A stretch of 64,000 nt of DNA from Pseudomonas putida (GCF_001941965.1 NZ_MKZO01000005.1:100825-164824); one strand, 5' to 3'. Shown: positions 36,798-47,765, numbered from the stretch's first letter. Notes: a model not told the origin generated them from the sequence alone. Made by a program: numbers and translations.

Positions 36798-38239
36798 TGC
36801 GCTTGTCTGAACTCAAGGATGCCGGCCGTACCCCGCAACTGCCCCTGAGCATCACCCTGGCCGATGCCGCCGGCAGTGCCGAGCTGCAACTGCTCAGCCT
36901 GCTGCGGGTGCTGCCGGGGCAGCGCTATGTCGGTGCCGGTGTCTGGCGCGGCAAGCCGGTGCTGGCCAAGCTGATGGTCGGTGGCAACGCCGCCCGGCAC
37001 TTCCAGCGCGAACTGGCCGGGGTGCGCCTGCTGGCGGACAACGGCGTGACCACCCCGCTGCTGCTGGCCGACGGCCTGAAGGAAGGCGAAGGCGGCTGGC
37101 TGCTGTTCGAGTTCCTCGAAGGCTCGTGCAGCCTGGGTGCTGCCTGGGCCGAGGTCGAAGGCCAGGCGCCGCTCAGCGACGAGCAGAGCCTGATTCTCGG
37201 CGAAGCCCTGGCCGCCGTGGCCGGATTGCACGCCAAGGGCCTGTGGCAGGACGACCTGCACCTGGACAATCTGCTGCGGCACAACGGCCAACTGTTCGTC
37301 ATCGACGGTGGCGGGATCAAGGCCGAAACCCCGGGTCAGCCGCTGTCGCGCCAGCAGGTGCTGCAGAACCTCGGTGTGCTCTTCGCCCAGTTGCCCAAGC
37401 GCCTGGAGCCCTTTATCGAGGAACTGCTGGTGCACTACCTGCTGGCCAACAGCGAGCATGCCCTGCCGCTGGAAGCCTTGCAGAAGCAGATCGACAAGGT
37501 GCGTCACTGGCGCCTGAAGGACTACCTGGACAAGGCCGGCCGCGACTGCACGCTGTTTGCCGTGGAGCGCGGTGCATCCGGCCTGCGCGCCATCCCGCGC
37601 ACGGAAGTGGCGGCGATGCTGCCGGTGCTGGAGCAGGCCGATGCGCTGATCGACCAGGGTCACCTGTACAAGACCGGCGGCGCCGCCAGTGTGGCGCGGG
37701 TCGAGTGCCAGGGCCGGCCGCTGGTGATCAAGCGCTACAACATCAAGAACACCGCCCACTGGTTCAAGCGCTTCTGGCGCCCGAGCCGGGCCTGGCATTC
37801 GTGGATCGAAGGGCATCGCCTGGCGTTTCTCGGTTTTGCCACGCCGAAGCCGCTGGCGGTGCTGGAAACCCGCACTCTGGGGCTGCGGGGCAAGGCGTAC
37901 CTGGTAACCGAGTTGCTGGAAGGGCCGGACCTGATGGCGGCCTTTGCGCCCTATGTCGAAAGCGGTGACGTGCCGGAAGAGCAACTGGCAGCGTTGCAGC
38001 ACCTGCTGGCGCAACTGATCCACGAGCGCATCAGCCATGGTGACCTGAAGGCCTACAACCTGTTCTGGCAGGACGGGCAATGGGCGCTGATCGACCTGGA
38101 TGCCATGAGCCAGCATGCGACCCAGCTGAGCTTTGCGCCGGCCTTTGCCAAGGACCGGGCGCGGTTGCTGCGGAACTGGCCGATGGAGAGTGCGTTGTAC
38201 AAGCGGCTGGACGAGTGCCTGCCAAAACTCTCCGAGTGA
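36797..38239 (+). CDS. tandem kinase-fold LPS-cluster protein (PA5006-like)
   Basis: A 480-residue protein that contains two kinase-like lobes in one chain. First lobe: VLAKLMVGG (ATP-site Lys), WQDDLHLDNLL (about residue 151) and FVIDGGGIK. Second lobe: LVIKRYNIKN (about 310), ISHGDLKAYNLF (about 413) and ALIDLDAM. The second looks catalytically complete; the first has HRD changed to QDD and DFG to DGG. Last gene of the waa operon here, followed by a REP-like repeat. Its substrate is unknown, presumably an LPS core sugar. Confidence 0.85.
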   Translation: MRLSELKDAGRTPQLPLSITLADAAGSAELQLLSLLRVLPGQRYVGAGVWRGKPVLAKLMVGGNAARHFQRELAGVRLLADNGVTTPLLLADGLKEGEGGWLLFEFLEGSCSLGAAWAEVEGQAPLSDEQSLILGEALAAVAGLHAKGLWQDDLHLDNLLRHNGQLFVIDGGGIKAETPGQPLSRQQVLQNLGVLFAQLPKRLEPFIEELLVHYLLANSEHALPLEALQKQIDKVRHWRLKDYLDKAGRDCTLFAVERGASGLRAIPRTEVAAMLPVLEQADALIDQGHLYKTGGAASVARVECQGRPLVIKRYNIKNTAHWFKRFWRPSRAWHSWIEGHRLAFLGFATPKPLAVLETRTLGLRGKAYLVTELLEGPDLMAAFAPYVESGDVPEEQLAALQHLLAQLIHERISHGDLKAYNLFWQDGQWALIDLDAMSQHATQLSFAPAFAKDRARLLRNWPMESALYKRLDECLPKLSE

Positions 38240-38246
38240 TCCTTCT

Positions 38247-38348
38247 GGGACCGCTTTGCGGTCCTTCGCGGGCAAGCCACGCTCCTACAGGAATACGCGG
38301 TCCTCTGTAGGAGCGTGGCTTGCCCGCGAAGGCCTGCAAAGCAGGCCC
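38247..38348. repeat. REP-like inverted repeat, second family
   Basis: Same arms as the repeat at 11498 (CTTCGCGGGCAAGCCACGC and complement) with inner CTCCTACAG / CTGTAGGAG and outer GGACCG...CGGTCC and GGCCTGC...GCAGGCC hairpins. It follows the last gene of the LPS operon. Confidence 0.8.
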
Positions 38349-38363
38349 AAGAATCGAGAAAAC

Positions 38364-38393
38364 GAAGAAGGGGCCAGACTTGGCCCCTTCTTC
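38364..38393. terminator. bidirectional-looking terminator between the LPS operon and fdhA
   Basis: GAAGAAGGGGCCA and its perfect complement TGGCCCCTTCTTC form a 13-bp stem with a GACT loop. It can end transcription from the waa side (TTCTTCATTTCC follows) and from fdhA on the minus strand (CTTCTTCGTTTTC follows). Confidence 0.75.
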
Positions 38394-38401
38394 ATTTCCG
38401 C

Positions 38402-39601
38402 TTACGCCGCACTGAACATCTTGTGCGGATCGATCACGAATTTCTTCGGCACACCGGCATCGAACTCGCCGTAGCCTTCCGGCGCCTGGTCCAGGCTGAT
38501 CACCTGCACACCGACCACTTCGGCGATGTTGATGCGGTCCCACATGATCGCCTGCATCAGCGCGCGGTTGTACTTCATCACCGGGGTCTGGCCGGTGTGG
38601 AAGCTGTGGGACTTGGCCCAGCCCAGGCCGAAGCGGATGCTCAGGGCACCGATCTTCGCCGCGGCATCCACCGCACCCGGGTCCTCGGTCACGTACAGGC
38701 CCGGGATACCGATCTTGCCAGCCACGCGGGTGACCTGCATCAGCGAGTTGAGCACGGTCGCCGGCGCCTCGTGCTTGGCACCTTCGTGGCCGTGGCCACG
38801 AGCCTCGAAGCCAACGGCGTCGACCGCGCAATCCACTTCCGGCTCACCGAGGATGTCGATGATCTGCTCGTGCAGCGGCGTGTCCTTGGACAGGTCGACC
38901 ACTTCAAAGCCCTGGGCCTTGGCATGGGCCAGGCGCGCCGGGTTGAGGTCACCGACGATGACGCAGGCCGCACCCAGCAGGCGCGCCGAGGCAGCGGCGG
39001 CCAGACCGACAGGGCCGGCACCGGCCACATACACGGTGCTGCCCGGGCCAACGCCGGCAGTGACCGCGCCGTGGTAACCGGTCGGCAGGATGTCGGACAG
39101 GCAGGTCAGGTCGCGGATCTTCTCCATGGCCTTGTCGCGGTCCGGCAGTTTCAGCAGGTTGAAGTCGGCGTACGGCACCAGCACGTATTCGGCCTGGCCA
39201 CCGGTCCAGTCGCCCATGTCGACATAGCCGTAGGCGCCACCGGCACGGGCCGGGTTGACGGTCAGGCAGACGCCGGTGTGCATTTCCTTGCAGAAGCGGC
39301 AGCGGCCGCAGGCGACGTTGAAGGGTACGGAGACCAGGTCGCCGATCTTCAGGTGCTCGACGTCACTGCCCTTCTCGACCACCTGGCCGGTGATTTCATG
39401 ACCCAGGACCAGGCCGACCTGGGCGGTGGTACGACCGCGCACCATGTGCTGGTCGGAGCCGCAGATGTTGGTGGAGACCACCTTGAGGATTACCCCGTGC
39501 TCGATCTTGCGACCGCGCGGGTCCTGCATCTTCGGATAATCGATCTTCTGTACTTCGACCTTTCCGGAGCCGAGATACACCACTCCACGATTGCCAGACA
39601 T
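38402..39601 (-). CDS. fdhA: glutathione-independent formaldehyde dehydrogenase
   Basis: A 399-residue zinc- and NAD-dependent medium-chain dehydrogenase. The catalytic-zinc motif NICGSDQH (Cys47), GHEITGQVVE, the structural-zinc cysteines in CGRCRFCKEMHTGVC and the Rossmann GAGPVGLAAAASARLLGA are present. It oxidises free formaldehyde to formate and matches the well-studied P. putida enzyme. Demethylation of betaine and sarcosine produces formaldehyde, so it protects cells during growth on those compounds; it follows purU and the sox genes on the same strand. Confidence 0.95.
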   Translation of the reverse strand: MSGNRGVVYLGSGKVEVQKIDYPKMQDPRGRKIEHGVILKVVSTNICGSDQHMVRGRTTAQVGLVLGHEITGQVVEKGSDVEHLKIGDLVSVPFNVACGRCRFCKEMHTGVCLTVNPARAGGAYGYVDMGDWTGGQAEYVLVPYADFNLLKLPDRDKAMEKIRDLTCLSDILPTGYHGAVTAGVGPGSTVYVAGAGPVGLAAAASARLLGAACVIVGDLNPARLAHAKAQGFEVVDLSKDTPLHEQIIDILGEPEVDCAVDAVGFEARGHGHEGAKHEAPATVLNSLMQVTRVAGKIGIPGLYVTEDPGAVDAAAKIGALSIRFGLGWAKSHSFHTGQTPVMKYNRALMQAIMWDRINIAEVVGVQVISLDQAPEGYGEFDAGVPKKFVIDPHKMFSAA

Positions 39602-39777
39602 GCTTTTACCTCGCTTGATTTGTAGTTATGCAGCGTTGGTTGCAGCGCCACCGTCCATGGGCGGCATGTGTTACTGGAATGGGGGAATTGTGGGCCTGCC
39701 TGCCGTGATTGCAGTGACCAGATGCGACAGCCAGTTATCTACCGGCGGCAGGATTTTTGTCGGTTTCAGAAATGCAA

Positions 39778-39865
39778 ATCGCTGGCAAGCCAGCTCCCAC
39801 AGGTACCCCACCGTCCTTGAGGGCAGCGGTGAACCTGTGGGAGCTGGCTTGCCAGCGATGAGGCC
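39778..39865. repeat. REP inverted pair between purU and fdhA
   Basis: Converging REP units around GTACCCCACCGTCCTTGAGG. Placed within the likely purU-fdhA transcript, three bases after the purU stop. Confidence 0.85.
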
Positions 39866-39867
39866 AG

Positions 39868-40725
39868 TCAGAGCACTACAGTGCGATTGGCGTTAAGAAA
39901 CACCCGGCGCTCAATGTGATACCCAACCGCCCGCGCCAGGGTCAGGCACTCGATGTCCCGCCCCTTGGCGATCAAATCCTCGGGATAGTGGCTGTGGTCC
40001 ACCACCTCCACCCCCTGGGCGATGATCGGGCCTTCATCGAGGTCGTTGTTGATGTAGTGCGCCGTGGCGCCGACCATCTTCACGCCCTTGTTGTAGGCCT
40101 GGTGATACGGCTTGGCGCCCTTGAAGCCGGGCAGCAACGAGTGATGGATATTGATCGCCCAGCCGTCCAGCCGGCGGCACAGCTCGGGCGACAACACCTG
40201 CATGTAGCGGGCAAGGATCACCAGCTCGGCACCGGACTCCTCGATCACCTGCAGGACCTTACGCTCCTGCCCGGGCTTGTCGTGGGGGTCCAGCGGGAAG
40301 TGGTAATACGGAATATGGTGCCACTCGGCCAACGGCTTGAGGTCCGGGTGGTTGGAGACCACCGCCACCACATCCATGCCCAACTGGCCGATGCGCTGGC
40401 GATAAAGCAGGTCGTTGAGGCAGTGATCAGCCTTGGAGACCATGATCACCACCTTCGGCCGGTGGTTCGGCGCCGTCAGTTCGAAGTTCATGCCGAAGGC
40501 CTCGCCGCGCTCGGCAAGACCGGCGCGGAAGGCATGTTCATCGAAGTCCTCTGGCTGACGGAACTCGACGCGGATGAAGAAGCGCCCGGACAGCCGGTCA
40601 TCGAACGAGTGGTGCTCGGTGACATAGCAACGCTGCTCGTAGAGGAAGCGGGTGACCGCGTCCACGGTACCGAGCAGGCTTGGGCAGTCGGCGGTGAGGA
40701 TCCAGGTGTCCGGGGCACGGCTCAT
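39868..40725 (-). CDS. purU: formyltetrahydrofolate deformylase
   Basis: Starts at ATG 40725 (MSRAPDTWILTADCPSLLG), 14 bases after soxG, 285 residues. An N-terminal ACT domain (about 6-85) is followed by the formyltransferase fold with VVSNHPDLKPLAEWH, the catalytic INIHHSLLPGFKGAKPYHQA (Asn/His) and DEGPIIAQGVEVVDHSHYPEDL (Asp). It hydrolyses 10-formyl-tetrahydrofolate to formate and THF, freeing THF for sarcosine oxidase and GlyA, which explains its place in the sox operon. Confidence 0.95.
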   Translation of the reverse strand: MSRAPDTWILTADCPSLLGTVDAVTRFLYEQRCYVTEHHSFDDRLSGRFFIRVEFRQPEDFDEHAFRAGLAERGEAFGMNFELTAPNHRPKVVIMVSKADHCLNDLLYRQRIGQLGMDVVAVVSNHPDLKPLAEWHHIPYYHFPLDPHDKPGQERKVLQVIEESGAELVILARYMQVLSPELCRRLDGWAINIHHSLLPGFKGAKPYHQAYNKGVKMVGATAHYINNDLDEGPIIAQGVEVVDHSHYPEDLIAKGRDIECLTLARAVGYHIERRVFLNANRTVVL

Positions 40726-40739
40726 GCTGATACTCCTGC

Positions 40740-41372
40740 TCAGGCTTCGATGGCCAGGCCGTATTCGGCCGAGGCGTCCTGCAGCCACAGCCACCAGTAG
40801 TCGGAGAAGCTGCGGCGGATCAGCAGTTCCCAGGTTTCCTCGCCTGTGCGGCGGATCACCAGTTGCGACTTGGCGAACACGGTGCCGACGGCCTTGCCGA
40901 CCGGGAAGTTGTTCGGGTGCACGTCGTAGCTGGTGGATTTCATCAGCACGTCACGCACGTTCGGACCGTCCAGCACCAGCAGGGTCTGCCCGCCGCTGAC
41001 GTTGACCACCTGGATGTGCTGGCCTTGCAGGGCGTCGCGCAGGGCGTTCTCCACTGCGACTTCCTGGCCGCCAGGCACGATCAGCAGCCACTCGTCCGGG
41101 CCGAGCCATTGCAGGGACATGTCGCCGTTGGCGACCACGGTCAGGGCCACGGGCAGTTCCAGACCGATGGCCTTGAACACGCCGCTGGCGAAGGCCGGGT
41201 CGTGGCCGTCACCGCGAATGGTCAGGTGACCGAGGAATTTCTTTTCGCGCAGCGTCACACCCGGGTTCTTGCGGCCCTTGCCGACCAGGCTGGACAGGTC
41301 GGCGTGGTGCAGCGGCGATTCGGCCTTGGCGTCGGAGCCAGGGCGTTGTTCGTAGACGTTGATGGCGCTCAT
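40740..41372 (-). CDS. soxG: sarcosine oxidase gamma subunit
   Basis: A 210-residue protein with SPLHHADLSSLVGKGRKNPGVTLREKKFLGHLTIRG at the N-terminus and a GcvT-like fold (LPVALTVVANGDMSLQWLGPDEWLLIVPG). It is the third-largest subunit of the heterotetrameric enzyme and needed for assembly. Separated from soxA by 153 bases that contain a REP pair, and 14 bases upstream of purU. Confidence 0.93.
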   Translation of the reverse strand: MSAINVYEQRPGSDAKAESPLHHADLSSLVGKGRKNPGVTLREKKFLGHLTIRGDGHDPAFASGVFKAIGLELPVALTVVANGDMSLQWLGPDEWLLIVPGGQEVAVENALRDALQGQHIQVVNVSGGQTLLVLDGPNVRDVLMKSTSYDVHPNNFPVGKAVGTVFAKSQLVIRRTGEETWELLIRRSFSDYWWLWLQDASAEYGLAIEA

Positions 41373-41420
41373 CTTTTTTATACCTGCCTTGAATTCTGTT
41401 GGACCTGTGTCGCTTTCGAG

Positions 41421-41501
41421 GGCCTCATCGCTGGCAAGCCAGCTCCCACAGGTACTGCATGCACCGGACCCTGTGGGAGCTGGCTTGCCAGCGATGAGGC
41501 C
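41421..41501. repeat. REP inverted pair between soxA and soxG
   Basis: Converging REP units with CAGG...CCTG inner arms, inside the sox operon. It may reduce or stabilise mRNA at the soxA/soxG junction. Confidence 0.85.
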
Positions 41502-41525
41502 ATCACAGCCCCCACAGGAACTCCG

Positions 41526-44500
41526 TCAAACGTTCTGCCGCTCACCCTTCGGATCGAAGAACACCGAAGAGCAGATCTCCGCCTCGATCACGCTGCCATC
41601 CGCCTGCGGCGAGTAGACACGCTCGCCCATGCGCTTGAGGCCGCCCTTGACCACACCCATGGCGAAGGAATAGCCCAGGGAGTTGGCGGCGTAGCTGGAG
41701 GTGACGTGGCCAACCATGTCCATCGGGATCGGCTGCTTCGGATCGAACACCAGTTGCGCACCTTCCGGCAGCCACTTGTTCGGGTCGACCGGCTTCAGGC
41801 CCACCAGTTGCTTGCGGTTGTCACGCACGCAGTCCTCGCGGTTCATGCCACGCAGGCCGATCCACGAGAACGGCTTGTTGCGGCCAACGCACCAGCTCAT
41901 GTTGAGGTCGTCCGGGGTCATCGAGCCGTCGGTGTCCTGGCCGACGATGATGAAGCCCTTCTCCGCCCGCAGAACGTGCATGGTCTCGGTGCCATACGGG
42001 GTCAGGTTGTACTTCTTGCCAGCCTCGACGATCTTCTCCAGCACGCCCATGGCGTAGTTGGCCTGGATGTTCACTTCGTACGACAGCTCGCCGGTGAACG
42101 AGATGCGGAACACCCGCGCCGGCACGCCGCCGACCAGGCCTTCCTTCCAGCTCATGAACGGGAAGGCGTCCTTGTCCAGGTCGATGTCGCTGACCTCGGC
42201 GAGCAGCTTGCGGCTGTTCGGGCCGGACAGGGTCAGGGTCGCCCAGTGGTCGGTGACCGAGGTGAAGTACACCTTCAGGTCCGGCCATTCGGTCTGCTGG
42301 TAGATCTCCAGCCACTGCAGGACGCGGGCCGCGCCGCCGGTGGTGGTGGTCATGATGAAGTGGTTGTCGCCGACGCAGGCGGTCACGCCGTCGTCGAAGA
42401 CCATGCCGTCTTCCTTGCACATCAGGCCGTAGCGGGCCTTGCCCACGTCGAGCTTGGTCCAGGCGTTGGTGTAGATGCGGTTGAGGAACTCCCGGGCATC
42501 CGGACCCTGGATGTCGATCTTGCCCAGGGTCGAGGCATCCAGCAGGCCCACGCTGTCGCGCACGGCCTTGCATTCACGGGCCACGGCTGCGTGGATGTCT
42601 TCACCACCGCGCGGGAAGTACCACGGACGTTTCCACTGGCCGACATCTTCGAACTCGGCGCCGTTCTTCACATGCCAGGCATGCAGGGCAGTGAAGCGCA
42701 CCGGCTCGAACAGGTGGCCGCAGTGACGCCCGGCAACCGCGCCGAAGGTGATCGGCGTGTAGTTCGGGCGGAACATGGTGGTGCCCATTTCCGGAATGGT
42801 GATGCCCATGGAACGGGCAGCGATCGCCAGGCCGTTGATGTTGCCGAGCTTGCCCTGGTCGGTGCCGAAGCCCAGCGCGGTGTAGCGCTTGACGTGCTCG
42901 ACCGACTCGAACCCTTCGCGGGTCGCCAGTTCGATGGCGGCGGCGGTGACGTCGTTCTGCTGGTCGACGAACTGCTTCGGCGCCCGGGCGGTGTTCTTGT
43001 CGTGAGGGACCTGGAACAGCGCGACGGTAGCTTCTTCATGACGTGCCAGGGTTTTCGGCACGGTCACGGCCGGGGCCTTGAAGCCGGCTTCGCTGGCTGC
43101 CAATGCGCCACCAGCAAAGCCGTCGGCGAGGGTGTCGCCGAGGGCAAAGACGCCGTTGATACCACCGACGCACACGCGTTTCTGCGGCGCATCGCCCGGC
43201 ACGAAGCCGAGGATGTCTTCACGCCAGACCGGCTTGCCGCCCAGGTGCGAGGCCAGGTGGACCACCGGGCTGTAGCCGCCGGAGCTGCCGATCAGGTCGC
43301 AGTCCAGCCACTCGCCGGGGCTGGTGACCTTGTGTGCTTTCACGTCAATGGCAGCGACCCGGGCACCGGTCACGCGCTTGCTGCCACGGGACTCGACCAC
43401 GGAACTGGAGGTGAGGATGCGGATGCCCTTGGCACGCGCTTCTTCCACCAGCGAACCGCGCGGGTTGTGGCGGGCGTCGGCGATGGCGACCACTTGCAGG
43501 CCGGCGTCGTGCCAGTCGAGGGCCACGCGATAGGCGTGGTCGTTGTTGGTCGACAGCACCAGCTTGCGGCCCGGGGCCACGCCGTAGCGGCGGATGTACA
43601 CGTAGAGGGCACCGGCCAGCATGTTGCCCGGCACGTCGTTGTTGGCGTAGACCAGCGGACGCTCGTGGGCGCCGGTGGCCAGCACCACGCGCTTGGCGCG
43701 GACGCGGTGCATGCGCTGGCGGACCTGGCCGATCGGCGCGCGGTCACCGAGGTGGTCGGTCAGGCGCTCGTGAATGGTCAGGAAGTTGTGGTCGTGGTAG
43801 CCGTTGACCGTGGAACGCGACAGCAGGATGACTTCCGGCAGGCCCTTGAGTTCGTTGATCGCGGCGGAAACCCACTCGGCGGCCGGCTTGCCATCGAGGC
43901 TTTCGCGGCTGTCGAGCAGGCTGCCACCGAACTCTTCCTGTTCGTCGGCGAGGATCACCCGCGCACCGCTACGGCCGGCGGCCAGGGCGGCGGCGATACC
44001 GGCAGGGCCGGCGCCGACTACCAGCACGTCGCAGTGGTGGTTCATGTAGTCGTAGGTGTCAGGGTCGTTCTGCAGCGGCGCACGGCCAAGCCCGGCGGCC
44101 TTACGGATGTACTTCTCGTAGGTCATCCAGAACGACTGCGGGTACATGAACGTCTTGTAGTAGAAGCCCGGCGGCATCATCTTGCCGCCGACCTTGCCGA
44201 TGATGCCCATGACGTCGTTGTTGACGCTCGGCCAGCCGTTGGTGCTGGTGGCGACCAGGCCGGCGTACAGCGCCTGCTGGGTGGCGCGCACGTTGGGGAT
44301 CTGCGTGGCTTCGCTGGCGCCGATCTGCAGGATGGCGTTTGGCTCTTCGGCACCGGCGGCGATGATGCCGCGTGGGCGCGAGTACTTGAAGCTGCGCCCG
44401 ACGATATCGACGCCGTTGGCCAGCAGCGCGGCGGCCAGGGTGTCACCGGCGTAGCCCTGGTAGGTCTGGCCGTTGAAGGTGAAGTTCAGGACCTTGCTGC

Positions 44501-44543
44501 GGTCGATGCGACCACCGCTGGAAAGACGATAAACCTGGCTCAT
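41526..44543 (-). CDS. soxA: sarcosine oxidase alpha subunit
   Basis: A 1005-residue subunit starting at ATG 44543 (MSQVYRLSSGGRIDRSKVLNF). N-terminal region with FTFNGQTYQGYAGDTLAAALLANG (ferredoxin-like), the NAD/FAD domain (VVGAGPAGIAAALAAGRSGARVIL, about residue 170), and the C-terminal aminomethyltransferase (GcvT-like) domain from about residue 600 that binds tetrahydrofolate. The tetramer oxidises sarcosine to glycine, capturing the methyl group as 5,10-methylene-THF with hydrogen peroxide released. Its start overlaps the soxD stop by four bases. Confidence 0.97.
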   Translation of the reverse strand: MSQVYRLSSGGRIDRSKVLNFTFNGQTYQGYAGDTLAAALLANGVDIVGRSFKYSRPRGIIAAGAEEPNAILQIGASEATQIPNVRATQQALYAGLVATSTNGWPSVNNDVMGIIGKVGGKMMPPGFYYKTFMYPQSFWMTYEKYIRKAAGLGRAPLQNDPDTYDYMNHHCDVLVVGAGPAGIAAALAAGRSGARVILADEQEEFGGSLLDSRESLDGKPAAEWVSAAINELKGLPEVILLSRSTVNGYHDHNFLTIHERLTDHLGDRAPIGQVRQRMHRVRAKRVVLATGAHERPLVYANNDVPGNMLAGALYVYIRRYGVAPGRKLVLSTNNDHAYRVALDWHDAGLQVVAIADARHNPRGSLVEEARAKGIRILTSSSVVESRGSKRVTGARVAAIDVKAHKVTSPGEWLDCDLIGSSGGYSPVVHLASHLGGKPVWREDILGFVPGDAPQKRVCVGGINGVFALGDTLADGFAGGALAASEAGFKAPAVTVPKTLARHEEATVALFQVPHDKNTARAPKQFVDQQNDVTAAAIELATREGFESVEHVKRYTALGFGTDQGKLGNINGLAIAARSMGITIPEMGTTMFRPNYTPITFGAVAGRHCGHLFEPVRFTALHAWHVKNGAEFEDVGQWKRPWYFPRGGEDIHAAVARECKAVRDSVGLLDASTLGKIDIQGPDAREFLNRIYTNAWTKLDVGKARYGLMCKEDGMVFDDGVTACVGDNHFIMTTTTGGAARVLQWLEIYQQTEWPDLKVYFTSVTDHWATLTLSGPNSRKLLAEVSDIDLDKDAFPFMSWKEGLVGGVPARVFRISFTGELSYEVNIQANYAMGVLEKIVEAGKKYNLTPYGTETMHVLRAEKGFIIVGQDTDGSMTPDDLNMSWCVGRNKPFSWIGLRGMNREDCVRDNRKQLVGLKPVDPNKWLPEGAQLVFDPKQPIPMDMVGHVTSSYAANSLGYSFAMGVVKGGLKRMGERVYSPQADGSVIEAEICSSVFFDPKGERQNV

Positions 44544-44869
44544 ACCTTTTCTCCCTGGCCGTTGGCGACCAACTGCGGGGCGCTGCTCTTGCCTGTGACC
44601 TGCGGCTTGGCGCCGATCTTGTAGGTTTCCAGGATCTCGTAGGTCACGGTGTCGCGGGTGGCGTTGAAGTACTGGCGGCAACCGGCGGCGTGGATCCACA
44701 GTTCGTGGTGCAGGCCGCGCGGGTTGTCGCGGAAGAACATGTAGTCGCCCCACTGCTCGTCGGTGCAGGTGTTCGGGTCCAGCGGACGCGGAATGTGCGC
44801 CTGGCCGGACGAGTGGAACTCTTCCTCGGACCGCAGTTCGCCGCAGTGTGGACAGAAGATGTGCAGCAT
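44540..44869 (-). CDS. soxD: sarcosine oxidase delta subunit
   Basis: Starts at ATG 44869 (MLHIFCPHCGELRSEEEF), 109 residues. The CPHCG and downstream His/Cys (HAAGCRQYFN) are the zinc ligands of the small delta subunit, and YMFFRDNPRGLHHELWIHAAGC is the family core. Between soxB (14-base gap) and soxA (4-base overlap). Confidence 0.95.
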   Translation of the reverse strand: MLHIFCPHCGELRSEEEFHSSGQAHIPRPLDPNTCTDEQWGDYMFFRDNPRGLHHELWIHAAGCRQYFNATRDTVTYEILETYKIGAKPQVTGKSSAPQLVANGQGEKV

Positions 44870-44883
44870 GATGGTTTCTCCTG

Positions 44884-46134
44884 TTAGTGGGCGACGGCGG
44901 CTGCGCCGTGTTCGTCGATCAGGGCGCCGTTGTGGAAACGGTCGATGGAAAACGGTTTGGCCAGCGGGTGCATCTCGCCCTTCGCCAGGCTGGCGGCGAA
45001 GACGTTGCCCGAGCCCGGGGTGGCCTTGAAGCCGCCGGTACCCCAGCCGCAGTTGAAGAACATGTTCTTCACCGGGGTCTTGGAGATGATCGGGCAGGCG
45101 TCCGGGCTGGTGTCGACGATGCCGCCCCACTGGCGGTTCATGCGTACGCGGGAGAGGATCGGGAACATTTCCACGATGGCCTGCAGGGTGTGCTCGATCA
45201 CCGGGTACGACCCGCGCTGGCCGTAGCCGACCCAGCCGTCGATACCGGCGCCGATCACCAGGTCGCCCTTGTCGGACTGGCTGATGTAGCCGTGCACGGC
45301 GTTGGACATGATCACGCTGTCGATGATCGGTTTGATCGGCTCGGACACCAGCGCCTGCAGCGGGTGGGATTCCAGCGGCAGGCGGAAGCCGGCGAGGCGC
45401 GCCATGTGCCCGGAGTTACCGGCGGTGACCACGCCGACACGCTTGGCGCCGATGAAGCCCTTGTTGGTTTCGACGCCGATCACGGTGTTGTTTTCCTTGC
45501 GGAAGCCGATCACCTCGGTCTGCTGGATCAGGTCGACGCCCAGGGCGTCGGCGGCACGGGCGAAGCCCCAGGCCACGGCATCGTGACGGGCCACGCCGCC
45601 GCGACGCTGCACGGTGGCGCCGATGATCGGGTAGCGGGTGTTCTTCGAGCAGTCCAGGTACGGGATTTCGTCCGCCACCTGTTTGGCGTTGAGCAGTTCG
45701 CCGTCCACGCCGTTGAGGCGGTTGGCGTTGACCCGGCGCTCGGAGTCACGCATGTCCTGCAGGGTGTGGCACAGGTTGTAGACGCCGCGCTGGGAGAACA
45801 TCACGTTGTAGTTGATGTCCTGGGACAGGCCTTCCCACAGCTTCATGGCGTGTTCGTACAGGTGCGCCGATTCGTCCCACAGGTAGTTGGAACGCACGAT
45901 GGTGGTGTTGCGCGCGGTGTTGCCGCCGCCCAGCCAGCCCTTCTCGATCACCGCGACGTTGGTGATGCCGTGTTCCTTGGCCAGGTAGTAGGCCGTGGCC
46001 AGGCCGTGGCCGCCACCGCCGACGATGACCACGTCGTAGACCTTCTTCGGCGTTGGCGTGCGCCACATGCGCTGCCAGTTCTCGTGGTGGCTGAGGGAGT
46101 GCTTGAAGAGGCCGAAGCCCGAATAGCGTTGCAT
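44884..46134 (-). CDS. soxB: sarcosine oxidase beta subunit
   Basis: The ATG at 46134 ([14 protein letters not shown]) gives 416 residues; GGAG lies about 11 bases upstream, and a GTG five codons earlier is less likely. The FAD-binding [22 protein letters not shown] and [19 protein letters not shown] are characteristic, as is [14 protein letters not shown] near the C-terminus. It carries the sarcosine-oxidising flavin and, in characterised enzymes, covalent FMN at the alpha/beta interface. Fifteen bases after glyA. Confidence 0.96.
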   Translation of the reverse strand: MQRYSGFGLFKHSLSHHENWQRMWRTPTPKKVYDVVIVGGGGHGLATAYYLAKEHGITNVAVIEKGWLGGGNTARNTTIVRSNYLWDESAHLYEHAMKLWEGLSQDINYNVMFSQRGVYNLCHTLQDMRDSERRVNANRLNGVDGELLNAKQVADEIPYLDCSKNTRYPIIGATVQRRGGVARHDAVAWGFARAADALGVDLIQQTEVIGFRKENNTVIGVETNKGFIGAKRVGVVTAGNSGHMARLAGFRLPLESHPLQALVSEPIKPIIDSVIMSNAVHGYISQSDKGDLVIGAGIDGWVGYGQRGSYPVIEHTLQAIVEMFPILSRVRMNRQWGGIVDTSPDACPIISKTPVKNMFFNCGWGTGGFKATPGSGNVFAASLAKGEMHPLAKPFSIDRFHNGALIDEHGAAAVAH

Positions 46135-46149
46135 AGTCTGTTGCTCCAC

Positions 46150-47403
<1,254 letters not shown>

Positions 47404-47765
47404 CGCATTTCTCCCGGCAGCGGTGGGGCTCTTATTAAGTGGAACCCGTGTCATTGACGGGTGTCCTTTGCAGCGATGGTATGGCCGGGACGGCCCTGCC
47501 AGATGCCTGCGCACGCCACGCAAAGGTGCGTTTACGACATTGTTTTGTCTTGTTTGCGATAGTCGCTCTTTCGGGCCTCATCGCTGGCAAGCCAGCTCCC
47601 ACAGGTGCTTTGTCATGCCCAGGTTCTGTGGCCAGCACAAAACCCTGTGGGAGCTGGCTTGCCAGCGATGAGGCCCCTGAAAACGACATCAAATCCAGGT
47701 TGTATAGGCAACCTCACAGGCCATGCTTTAGAGTGCTCCCCTGCCTTGCTAACAGGACCCGAGCC
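47404..47765. other. glyA/ltaE divergent region
   Basis: A 362-bp region with a REP pair at 47574-47674. In the glyA leader, ACCCGT (47444-47449) and ACGGGT (47457-47462) form a short inverted repeat around GTCATTG, which could be an operator. No riboswitch was recognised. Confidence 0.4.
47574..47674. repeat. REP inverted pair upstream of ltaE
   Basis: Converging REP units around a longer than usual spacer (GTGCTTTGTCATGCCCAGG). Unlike most others it lies between divergent genes rather than after a gene. Confidence 0.85.

Noticed and set aside
40863..44624. 1253-codon frame antisense to soxA
   Set aside because: Shadow frame; composition is His/Val/Gln-rich without domains.
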